DNA from: Oscillospiraceae bacterium
GTDB lineage: Bacteria > Bacillota > Clostridia > Oscillospirales > Ruminococcaceae
Length of the DNA: 32,567 nucleotides
Reading direction: 5' to 3'
Assembly: GCA_017396665.1 (NCBI GenBank)
Contig: JAFQLH010000043.1
Location: 1-32,567 of the forward strand
The translations under genes and the position numbers were made by a program. Position 1 is the first letter of the stretch; every line of letters begins with the position of its first letter. The notes under the pieces were generated by a model, which worked only from the letters and a program-made list of their open reading frames with translations, had not been told where the DNA came from and made no database searches. Below, piece after piece: positions 14,478 to 21,967 of this stretch.

Positions 14478-17400
14478 ATGTTTAAATATAACTATATGAG
14501 AAGACTGTTCTGGGAAATGCTGATTATTGCCGTTCTCTGCATTGGAGGAGCTGTAGGATGGTACTTTGCAGCAGGCTTCGGAATAGTGGTATTGAGCTTT
14601 TCCTTTGTCGCTGTACTTTCAATCGCAATATGCGTTTTTATCGGTATGTATTCAAAGCTCTATGTCAGACTTGAATCTATAATGGATGCCGCAGAACAGC
14701 ACTTCGTTATGCTCAGACCAAGAAAGCATGACTATAACGTGTACGGCTCGCAGTCGTTTCTTAAAAAGCTTGAGGATATACTTCCTCAGCGTACAGAGAT
14801 TTCAACAGACGAGTATGACTATTTCTATACAAGACTTTCAGCATCAGCCGAAACACTCGGCGGTGATACGTATTACAGATACAAGACAAAGGACGACGAG
14901 CTGTGGCTCAGATTCAAAAGAGTACAGGACAAGGGCAGGGTATCACTGCTTGTTATCGACGTAACCGATATGTATCTGCAGCGTGTGTATATGATGCAGA
15001 ATGACTACTACGATACACAGAGCAGACTGTATAACAGAGATGCAACGCTCACAAAGGTCCAGCAGTTTATCGATGACGGCTGTAAGATGGGTTACTTTGC
15101 AATGCTCTCTGTAAACGGAACAGAAAAGGAGCTCGCTTCGGGAAGCAACGAAATCGAAGAAGCACTTGCAGAGCTCAGCTTCTACCTCAAGAGAATATCA
15201 ACAAAGCGTGTCATTATCGGTAAGGCATCAAGAAGCAGCTTCCTTATGTTCTTTGCAGGCTCGAATATTGATATCAACTATGAGCTTTCAAAGATACTTG
15301 CATCAGCAAGAAAAATCATATCCGACTTCGCTCCGTCAGCTAAGCGACTCTCAGTTGCCTGTGGCTGCTGCAGATATCCTGAGGATTCAACTGACGCACA
15401 GTCACTTTGCTCAAAGGCTGAGTTTGCAATGCGAGAGGCAGCAGCCTCAAATGCTACCAATGCGGTAATGTTCTCAAGAGAGAAGTTCAACAACGAAAAG
15501 CTCGTTCAGACTAAGGCTAAGGCAGTGCACGAGGTTCTGTCAAACGGAAATATCGACTATAAGTTCCAGCCTATTGTCAATGCTCGAACAGGTAAGATTT
15601 TTGCGTTTGAAGCACTTATGCGTCCTGTCAGCGATATAAAGCTTTCGCCAACGGACATTATAGACATCGCAACAAAGGACAACTGCCTGCTCGACGTCGA
15701 AAGACTTACATTCAATGAGGTGCTCAGGCGTATCGAGGAAAACGAGCAGCTCCTCGGCGACCGTAAGGTGTTTATCAACAGTATCCCGAATACGCTTATT
15801 CCTGAGGATGAATTCTCGCAGATTTCTGAAAAGTTCGGCAGACTGTTTGAGCATACCGTTATCGAAATTACAGAAGATTTGAACTTCGACGACGAAAGCT
15901 TTAAGTCCTTCAGAAACAGATTTCTGTCGCTCAATTGTCAGCTTGCTCTCGACGACTTTGGAACAGGCTATTCAAACGAGTCAAACCTTCTTAAGTTCCA
16001 GCCATCATTCCTGAAGATGGATAAGGCACTTATCGAGAATATGGATACAGACCCGCAGAAGAGAAATCTTGTTGAGGGTATCGTAAGCTTTGCAAAGAAG
16101 CATAACATCAGAATTATCGCAGAAGGCGTAGAAACCCGCAAGGAGCTCGAATCTGCAATCTCTATCAACGTAGACTATATCCAGGGCTTCTATACAGCAA
16201 GACCAAGCTTTGAGCTTGTCGATAAGATTTCTGAAGAAATTTCAGACCATATCGTCGCTCTTAACTTAAAGCTCAAGAGTATAGATTCCAAGAGAGCCTA
16301 TGAAACACAGGAGCCGGGCGAGCTCGATATAGTGGAGCTTGCACTTAAGGGCTACTCAAATGTTCTCGTAAAGCATACACCGATTAAGTTTATCGGCGAA
16401 ACAACCAGAACAGCAGAAATCAGCGTAATAGTTGAAGATGATTTGTCAGCTCAGATTACATTTGAAAATTGTTCACTTGCAAGACATTCAGGACAAAGAT
16501 TCTTTATGATACTCGGTGAAAACTCAAATGTGGAGCTTCAGCTCATCGGCGAGAATAGGTTCTCTGGCGGCTTCAATGTTCCTGTCGGCTCAGAGCTGAG
16601 CGTTTCAGGTAACGGAAAAACGGAAATTATGCTCACAACCGATAATCCGATTGCCTTCGGAAGTCATTCAAAGAGTGGCTACGGACGTATAGATTTTGCC
16701 TACGAGGGCGAGTGCAGTATAAAGCAGTACGGCGATATCTGTATCGGATTCGGCGGAGTCTACAGCGCAATGCTGTCTGATATTATGATTCGTAACGCAA
16801 ATCTCTTTATCGAACAGCGTGGACTCAATAATATCGGTATCGGTTCAGCAGGCGGAGATGCCTCAATCGGTGTGTATAATTCTGTTATCAGAATTGAATG
16901 TAACGGCGATTCAGTAACAGGTATAGGCGTCGAAGCGGGAACTGTAGATACAGAAATATGCGCCTCTGAGATTTCTGTGGATATGGGCTCTGACAGAGCG
17001 GTCGGAGTAGGTATCCTCGAAAGCGGCGGCGGAAGCATCAATATCACAGACAAAACCGTGTTCAAGGCATACATAAGGTCGAAATCGGCTCTCTCTGTCG
17101 GCGCAAGAAACGGCAGACCGGAGATATTCTGCAATGACAGTATTATTGATATCGACTGTGAGGGTGCTGAAGCTATCGGTATCGGAGATATCGACGGCGA
17201 GTCTATTGTACAGGTTAAGAACGGCTCAGTCATAAGAGGGAAAATGGCTTCTGTTTCTCCGAAGCTTATCTCAACAAGCAGGGGACAGATATATATCGAC
17301 AGCGGTAATATCATCACAGACGGAGCACCTCCGAACGCTATAAACAGCAGAGGCAAGGAGCTTGTGTACTATAAGCTCGACAGGAGAGAGGACTTTGTCC

Positions 17401-17522
17401 TCGAGCATTATGACAACGGCGACAGCGGACGTTATGTGGCTCCCGTGTACGACGGAGCACCGCAGTATATCGGCGTCTGTCTTACAGAAGGCTCGCTCCC
17501 TGAAAATATCAGAACACTTTAA
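14478..17522 (+). CDS. Membrane EAL-domain protein with degenerate GGDEF and C-terminal beta-helix-like domain
   Basis: A 1014-residue protein. Two closely spaced membrane helices (about 11-33 and 36-57) put the rest in the cytoplasm. Residues 60-170 may be a PAS-like sensor. Residues 175-335 keep the start of a GGDEF fold (SRLYNRDATL), but the motif itself is replaced by GKASRSSF near 248-255, so no cyclase activity is expected. The EAL domain (345-590) keeps the expected catalytic residues: EAL 378-380, Asn434, Glu463 in IEITE, Asp492-Asp493 in LDDFGTG, Lys513, Glu549 in AEGVET and Gln569. It should therefore hydrolyse c-di-GMP. Residues about 640-960 form repeated short beta strands with IGIGSAGG, TGIGVEAG, VGVGILESGGG and IGIGDIDG turns, like a right-handed beta-helix. 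Such domains are normally extracellular. Confidence 0.88.
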   Translation: MFKYNYMRRLFWEMLIIAVLCIGGAVGWYFAAGFGIVVLSFSFVAVLSIAICVFIGMYSKLYVRLESIMDAAEQHFVMLRPRKHDYNVYGSQSFLKKLEDILPQRTEISTDEYDYFYTRLSASAETLGGDTYYRYKTKDDELWLRFKRVQDKGRVSLLVIDVTDMYLQRVYMMQNDYYDTQSRLYNRDATLTKVQQFIDDGCKMGYFAMLSVNGTEKELASGSNEIEEALAELSFYLKRISTKRVIIGKASRSSFLMFFAGSNIDINYELSKILASARKIISDFAPSAKRLSVACGCCRYPEDSTDAQSLCSKAEFAMREAAASNATNAVMFSREKFNNEKLVQTKAKAVHEVLSNGNIDYKFQPIVNARTGKIFAFEALMRPVSDIKLSPTDIIDIATKDNCLLDVERLTFNEVLRRIEENEQLLGDRKVFINSIPNTLIPEDEFSQISEKFGRLFEHTVIEITEDLNFDDESFKSFRNRFLSLNCQLALDDFGTGYSNESNLLKFQPSFLKMDKALIENMDTDPQKRNLVEGIVSFAKKHNIRIIAEGVETRKELESAISINVDYIQGFYTARPSFELVDKISEEISDHIVALNLKLKSIDSKRAYETQEPGELDIVELALKGYSNVLVKHTPIKFIGETTRTAEISVIVEDDLSAQITFENCSLARHSGQRFFMILGENSNVELQLIGENRFSGGFNVPVGSELSVSGNGKTEIMLTTDNPIAFGSHSKSGYGRIDFAYEGECSIKQYGDICIGFGGVYSAMLSDIMIRNANLFIEQRGLNNIGIGSAGGDASIGVYNSVIRIECNGDSVTGIGVEAGTVDTEICASEISVDMGSDRAVGVGILESGGGSINITDKTVFKAYIRSKSALSVGARNGRPEIFCNDSIIDIDCEGAEAIGIGDIDGESIVQVKNGSVIRGKMASVSPKLISTSRGQIYIDSGNIITDGAPPNAINSRGKELVYYKLDRREDFVLEHYDNGDSGRYVAPVYDGAPQYIGVCLTEGSLPENIRTL

Positions 17523-17528
17523 AACAAT

Positions 17529-17560
17529 AAGTCCCCACAGGTTAATTCCTGCGGGGACTT
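17529..17560. terminator. Hairpin between convergent EAL and XRE genes
   Basis: Thirteen-bp stem AAGTCCCCACAGG / CCTGCGGGGACTT with one mismatch or wobble. The tail is T-rich but interrupted on plus (CCTTTGTCTTG) and TTATTGTTTT on minus, so it probably serves both directions. Confidence 0.75.
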
Positions 17561-17571
17561 CCTTTGTCTTG

Positions 17572-18114
17572 TTATTCTGTAATGAGTGCAGCGTAGTAGT
17601 CGCTGAGAAGCTTTGCGGATTTGTTCATAAGATGCATGCTTTCCTCAGCTCTCTCACCGTTTGAGTAAAGACCTTCCTTAGCATACTCGTTAGCCTGCTT
17701 TGCGTAGTTTACAGCAGTCTGAAGCTCGCTCTTGGAAGAAGCCTCCTTAGCAAGCTCAAGGCATGCAATAGAACGAAGCGCATTGTATTCGTCCTTGAAG
17801 TTTTCACTGTCCTTTTCAAGAACCTCAAGTGCCTTCTGATACTTTCCGCCATTGATTGCACGCTTTGCCTCAATGATTGAATAAGCATCAGAGCTTCCTG
17901 ATGAGTTTTCATCATCCTCAGGAATAAGAGAGGACATTGATATTTCAAGAACAGATGCTAAATATTCGAGTGTCTTGATTGACGGAGTAGCTACTCCGCT
18001 CTCAATCTGACTGAGCATGTTTCTTGTGATAAAATCACCGACAACCTCGCTCTGTGTCATTTTCTTTGCAAGTCTTGCCTCTTTAAGCCGACGGCCAAGT
18101 TCAACAGAATTCAT
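17572..18114 (-). CDS. XRE-family transcriptional regulator with helical C-terminal domain
   Basis: A 180-residue cytoplasmic regulator. The helix-turn-helix (6-60) has the usual order: LGRRLKEARLAKKMTQSEV, a recognition region TRNMLSQIESGVATPS, and TLEYLASVLEIS. A Ser/Asp/Glu linker (63-75) leads to an all-alpha C-terminal domain (78-178) that looks TPR-like, as in XRE regulators that bind small peptides or partner proteins. The ligand and targets are unknown. The start is set by GAGGAGG. The mRNA leader is about 105 bases and holds an inverted repeat (18132-18181). It is divergent to the LTA-synthase-family gene, which may be a target (inference). Confidence 0.9.
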   Translation of the reverse strand: MNSVELGRRLKEARLAKKMTQSEVVGDFITRNMLSQIESGVATPSIKTLEYLASVLEISMSSLIPEDDENSSGSSDAYSIIEAKRAINGGKYQKALEVLEKDSENFKDEYNALRSIACLELAKEASSKSELQTAVNYAKQANEYAKEGLYSNGERAEESMHLMNKSAKLLSDYYAALITE

Positions 18115-18131
18115 ATAGTAATTACCTCCTC

Positions 18132-18181
18132 TAACGCTTAGATAACCATTACCTTTGGGTAAATGAATTTACTATGCGTTA
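18132..18181 (-). repeat. Inverted repeat in the XRE gene leader
   Basis: TAACGCTTA (18132-18140) and TATGCGTTA (18173-18181) pair at 8 of 9 positions. A smaller TTACC/GGTAA pair lies inside. It lies between the promoter and the ribosome site of the XRE gene, so it could be an operator or a leader RNA structure. Confidence 0.35.
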
Positions 18182-18225
18182 AATCATTTTCCATAAAACA
18201 TCCCTTGTAAACTTTATTTACTTAT

Positions 18226-18254
18226 ATTATAGCAGACAATTTTTCATTTTGCAA
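18226..18254 (-). promoter_or_regulatory. Promoter for the XRE regulator gene
   Basis: Read on the minus strand: TTGCAA (18254-18249), 17-base spacer, TATAAT (18231-18226). Confidence 0.7.
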
Positions 18255-18309
18255 GCCTTTTTTGAATGTTGATAAAAAATTGATATCGACATTCGTATTT
18301 TATATGTGC

Positions 18310-18338
18310 TTGACAAACAAAACCGTTTGAAGTACAAT
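18310..18338 (+). promoter_or_regulatory. Promoter for the LTA-synthase-family gene
   Basis: TTGACA (18310-18315), 17-base spacer, TACAAT (18333-18338). The predicted start near 18345 gives a short leader of about 30 bases. Confidence 0.8.
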
Positions 18339-18376
18339 TTATTAGTAGAAAATAAGTTCAGAAAGCTGAAAAATAT

Positions 18377-19996
18377 ATGAGTAAACGTTCAATCGGACAA
18401 AAGCTAAAAAAAGCTCTGACGGCTGTTTTTGCGGTGCTTGGAATACCGGCAGTAAAAAAGCAGGATGTTCAAAGAAATGAGAGTAAGAAAAACAAAGCCG
18501 CAGTAGTGCTTCTGCTGGGTGGGATTTTACTTGCTCTTCTTGTGATGTTTTCTGCAATATGGGTGCGAATGTCCTTCGGCAAGGTAAGTATAGCATCAAT
18601 ACTGTTTACACTCGAATTTGCACAGGACGGCTTCACGACAGGGGATATAATAGAGTTTCTTCTCAAATGTGTCCTGCCGACTGTAATAAGCGGATATGTC
18701 GTGTGCAGACTCATCCTTATCTCCTTTTCGTATAAAAAGGCAACCTATAAGCTCGGTAAGAAGGGCGAGGGAGTTGCTTTTAGGTTTTCAAGGAAAATCG
18801 CTTCGATAGCAGGCGTGTTTATTATCGTTACGTGTATAGCAACAACCCTGCTCGTGCTTCCTATCATCCAGCATATAATGACGCTGGGTGTTAAAAGTGA
18901 AATATACGACGACTACTATGTCGCTCCGACTTCTGATATATTGGTGTTCCCCGAAGAGAAAAGAAATCTCATCTATATATACCTTGAGTCTATGGAGAAT
19001 ACCTATGCCGATAAGCAAAGCGGCGGTGCGTATGACGATAACTATATCCCGAACCTCACAGCGCTTGCAATGTCAGATGAAAGTATAAGCTTCTCAAATT
19101 CTGACAAGCTCGGCGGTGCAAGTGTCTTCTCTGACGGAATGGAATTTACTATGGCATCGTTTGTCTCGCAGACAGCAGGTGTGCCGATTTCCTCTGCATC
19201 AAATGTAAATAAGAAAAATTATAAGCTTGACAGAATGCTCCCCGGCATCGTTACCCTCGAGGATATCCTGAAAGAGCAGGGCTATAACCAGATGCTCCTG
19301 CAGGGAAGTACGGGCAAGTTTGCAGGTACGGACCTCTATTACGGAAGATATGACGATACAGTGTTCTTCCCGTATGAGAGCTTTATAAGTGAAGGAGTCG
19401 TTCCCGAGGATTATTATGAGTTCTGGGGCGTCGAGGACTTAAAGCTTTATGACTACGCAAAGCAGGAGCTTTTAAGACTTTCCCAGGAGCCTGAGCCGTT
19501 TGCCTTCACACTATTTACAATAGATACCCATAGACCGGAGGGCTTTTTCTGTCCGGAATGTGAGGAGGAATACTCCGAGCAGTATGCGAATGTTATCTCG
19601 TGTGCCGACAGACAGATAGCCGAGTTTGTAAGCTGGCTCAAGGAACAGGACTTCTACGAGAATACAACAGTCATAATTGTCGGCGACCACCCAAGCATGA
19701 ACGAGGAGTTCTTTGAGGAAATAGGCGACTATAAGAGGAATACATATAACTGTATCCTCAATTCCGCCGTACAGCCTGTGAATACAAATAACAGACTTTA
19801 CAGCCCGATTGATATGCTTCCGACAACGCTTGCCGCTATGGGCGTCACAGTAAAGGGCGACAGGCTGGGAATAGGTACAAACCTGTTTTCTGAAAAGCCA
19901 ACACTTGCAGAAGAGCTCGGCGAGGAAAAACTTGTCAGTGAGCTTAACGTAAAGTCTGACTACTACAACGAAAAATTCTGGCTGTATGAGGAATAG
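18377..19996 (+). CDS. LTA synthase/OpgB-family phosphoglycerol transferase (sulfatase fold)
   Basis: A 539-residue membrane enzyme of the sulfatase/alkaline-phosphatase superfamily that moves sn-glycerol-1-phosphate from phosphatidylglycerol onto a surface glycan or lipid. After a basic cytoplasmic N-terminus it shows three membrane helices (about 41-63, 93-115, 141-164), fewer than the five of classical LtaS. The catalytic domain follows outside the cell: Glu204 in IYLESMENTY, the nucleophile Thr258 in GMEFTMASFVSQTAGVP, DTH at 383-385 and GDHPSM with Asp437-His438. The motif around Thr258 is closer to OpgB/MdoB-like members than to S. aureus LtaS. The true acceptor is unknown. The ribosome site is weak (AGAAAGCTG). 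Confidence 0.88.
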   Translation: MSKRSIGQKLKKALTAVFAVLGIPAVKKQDVQRNESKKNKAAVVLLLGGILLALLVMFSAIWVRMSFGKVSIASILFTLEFAQDGFTTGDIIEFLLKCVLPTVISGYVVCRLILISFSYKKATYKLGKKGEGVAFRFSRKIASIAGVFIIVTCIATTLLVLPIIQHIMTLGVKSEIYDDYYVAPTSDILVFPEEKRNLIYIYLESMENTYADKQSGGAYDDNYIPNLTALAMSDESISFSNSDKLGGASVFSDGMEFTMASFVSQTAGVPISSASNVNKKNYKLDRMLPGIVTLEDILKEQGYNQMLLQGSTGKFAGTDLYYGRYDDTVFFPYESFISEGVVPEDYYEFWGVEDLKLYDYAKQELLRLSQEPEPFAFTLFTIDTHRPEGFFCPECEEEYSEQYANVISCADRQIAEFVSWLKEQDFYENTTVIIVGDHPSMNEEFFEEIGDYKRNTYNCILNSAVQPVNTNNRLYSPIDMLPTTLAAMGVTVKGDRLGIGTNLFSEKPTLAEELGEEKLVSELNVKSDYYNEKFWLYEE

Positions 19997-20011
19997 GAAA
20001 GGAAATGTGTA

Positions 20012-20521
20012 ATGGAGCTTGACAGGATGCTCAGGTTCACACTTAAAAGTGTGTTTTTATTCATTATAATAAATTGCGGAGTGTCAGTGCTCGTGCCAAT
20101 CGTTGCAAGCGTTATAAGTAACGCTGTCGGTGTAAACTCAGTGCAGGACTTTTTAGGCTCGGATAAGGTTATGTCATGCACCGCATGGCTAGTAACTGTA
20201 ATAACTATGATGTGGGTGCTGTGGGAGGACTCAAAGAAGAATACCGCATATAAAGCCTTCGACGGAATAAACACCGCAATAACCTTCCTCGCAATCTTTG
20301 TGGCTTACTTTTTCCCTGTCCTCTATATCGACGAGGCACGTGAAAATGTCGAGGTCGCACTCAGGCAGTATTACTATACCTGCCTGTGGATTAGAGGAGA
20401 AGACGGAGAATATGAGATTCCAGTTATGCTCACGGCAATTATCGGAATAGTTCCGATGATGGCAACCTACGTTGCAGGACACTACCTTTATGTAAAAAAA
20501 CACCCCGAAATCAAGGATTGA
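20012..20521 (+). CDS. Small multi-pass membrane protein, unknown function
   Basis: A 169-residue protein, not recognised as a known family. Hydrophobic segments lie near residues 12-38, 55-72, 87-106 and 137-157, suggesting four membrane helices. Polar loops are acidic in the middle (DEARENVEV, RGEDGEYE). It starts 15 bases after the LTA-synthase-family stop with AGGAAAGGAAATG as ribosome site, so the two are one operon. It may be a partner or stability factor of that enzyme (inference from position only). Confidence 0.75.
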   Translation: MELDRMLRFTLKSVFLFIIINCGVSVLVPIVASVISNAVGVNSVQDFLGSDKVMSCTAWLVTVITMMWVLWEDSKKNTAYKAFDGINTAITFLAIFVAYFFPVLYIDEARENVEVALRQYYYTCLWIRGEDGEYEIPVMLTAIIGIVPMMATYVAGHYLYVKKHPEIKD

Positions 20522-20571
20522 TAGTAAAGTTTTAAACCTTTGTCAAGCGTTTTTGTGCAAATTCGTCAATC

Positions 20572-20597
20572 TTCATAAAAATGGCTATGAATTTTTT
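20572..20597 (+). terminator. Weak terminator-like hairpin
   Basis: Six-bp stem TTCATA / TATGAA followed by six Ts. The stem is short and AT-rich, so termination may be partial. Confidence 0.4.
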
Positions 20598-20631
20598 ACA
20601 TTTTTAAATAATAAATAATTTGTAAAAAATC

Positions 20632-20661
20632 TTGATTGTTAGGTGTGTTATATGGTATAAT
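20632..20661 (+). promoter_or_regulatory. Promoter for the type IV pilus operon
   Basis: TTGATT (20632-20637), 18-base spacer, TATAAT (20656-20661) with extended TG at 20653-20654. It leaves a leader of about 75 bases ahead of pilC. The surrounding 220-base gap is AT-rich and holds no gene. Confidence 0.7.
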
Positions 20662-20741
20662 ATAAAAAATGCGTCGATATGTATATTTGACGTAGCTTTT
20701 ATTCTGGCAATGAACTATTATGGAGGTGTAACTAGAAAGAA

Positions 20742-21929
20742 ATGAAGAAGTTTGTTTATATTGCAAAGGATACGTCCGGTAAAACCATAAAGGGTGCGAT
20801 GGAGGCAGAAACCAGAGAAGAAGTCAACGCGAAAATTTATGACCAAGGCTGGTTCCCTGTAAAGATTACCGCAGACCTCGGTAAGGGCGTAAGCGGAATG
20901 CACAAATTCACAACAAAAGAACTTTCTTTCTGCTGTCGACAGCTGTCGGCGATGATGTCCTCCGGTCTTACAATCGTAAAGGCTCTGGACATTCTCTACA
21001 AGCAAATGAACAAGAAGGACGCACAGCAGACATGGCTTGATGTCTACGAAAGCGTTCAGAAGGGTGCAACCTTCACTGAAGCGCTCCAGGAAAAGAACGG
21101 TGCTTTCCCGGAATTCTTCATCAGTATGATTGGTGCCGGTGAATCCTCCGGTACACTCGATACTGTAATGGCAAGACTTCAGGACCATTACGCAAAGGAA
21201 AACAGAACAACAAATAAGATTAAGGGTGCTATGACATACCCAATCGTACTTGCTGTACTCTGTGTAGTAATGGTAATCGGTATGTTTACTCTCATTCTTC
21301 CGAACTTCAGAGATATGGGTAACGAAGAGGATATGAGTATAATCACAAAGGCTCTGTTCGCATTCAGTGACTTTGTCATCGAGAAGTGGTGGCTGCTTAT
21401 AATTATCGTTGCGGTAGTTGTATTTGCAATTGTCTACGGTCTCAAGATTAAGTCAGTAAGACTTAAGTATGACGAAATCAAGCTTAAGATGCCTAAGGTA
21501 GGAAAGCTTATCAAGATTATCTATACAGGTAGATTTGCAAGAACAATGTCATCCCTGTACTCATCAGGTATCCCGATGGTAGAATGCCTCGAGCGTTCAT
21601 CAAAGATTCTTGGTAACTCATACGTTGACGAAGCGTTTATCCAGATTGTCGACGAAGTAAAGCAGGGTCAGCCGCTTTCAACTTCAATCCAGAAGACAGA
21701 AGTATTCGACCCTATGTTCTGTTCAATCGTATACGTTGGTGAAGAGTCAGGTGCTCTTGACGAAATTCTTTCAAAGACAGCGGACTACTACGAGGAAGAA
21801 TCCGACTCAGCTATCGAGCGTCTCGTAGGTCTTATGGAACCTCTGATGATTGTAATCATGGGTTGTGCAATCGGTCTTTGTCTGGCAGGTATCTTCCCAC
21901 TCCTGTACGGCGGTATGGATATCGAATAA
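20742..21929 (+). CDS. pilC: Type IV pilus inner-membrane platform protein PilC (T2SF family)
   Basis: A 395-residue polytopic protein that couples the PilB/PilT motors to pilin insertion. The N-terminal YIAKDTSGKTIKGAMEAE segment is the classic PilC/GspF start. Two T2SF domains (about 58-185 and 262-388) each hold the ELSFCCRQLSAMM- or GRFARTMSSLYSSG-type helix and an ESSG/EESG turn (GAGESSGTLD; VGEESGALDE). Membrane helices lie at about 166-190, 217-240 and 367-390. The length is normal. GGAGGTG is 13 bases before the ATG. Codon use is strongly biased to AAG, GAC and ATC, as across the whole pilus cluster. First gene of the operon. Confidence 0.96.
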   Translation: MKKFVYIAKDTSGKTIKGAMEAETREEVNAKIYDQGWFPVKITADLGKGVSGMHKFTTKELSFCCRQLSAMMSSGLTIVKALDILYKQMNKKDAQQTWLDVYESVQKGATFTEALQEKNGAFPEFFISMIGAGESSGTLDTVMARLQDHYAKENRTTNKIKGAMTYPIVLAVLCVVMVIGMFTLILPNFRDMGNEEDMSIITKALFAFSDFVIEKWWLLIIIVAVVVFAIVYGLKIKSVRLKYDEIKLKMPKVGKLIKIIYTGRFARTMSSLYSSGIPMVECLERSSKILGNSYVDEAFIQIVDEVKQGQPLSTSIQKTEVFDPMFCSIVYVGEESGALDEILSKTADYYEEESDSAIERLVGLMEPLMIVIMGCAIGLCLAGIFPLLYGGMDIE

Positions 21930-21967
21930 AAGAAATGTTCTTAATAATATAGAGAGGTGAATTAAAA

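Noticed and set aside
14478-15500. Active diguanylate cyclase domain in the EAL protein
   Set aside because: The GGDEF signature position reads GKASRSSF; no catalytic acidic pair is present.
16760-17356. 198-residue minus-strand reading frame
   Set aside because: It is the antisense of the beta-helix coding region, with low-complexity Ile/Pro/Ser composition caused by the repeated codons opposite.
20522-20741. c-di-GMP riboswitch in front of the pilus operon
   Set aside because: I looked for the conserved GEMM core in this and the other leaders and did not see it; the gap is AT-rich with only a promoter and a weak hairpin.
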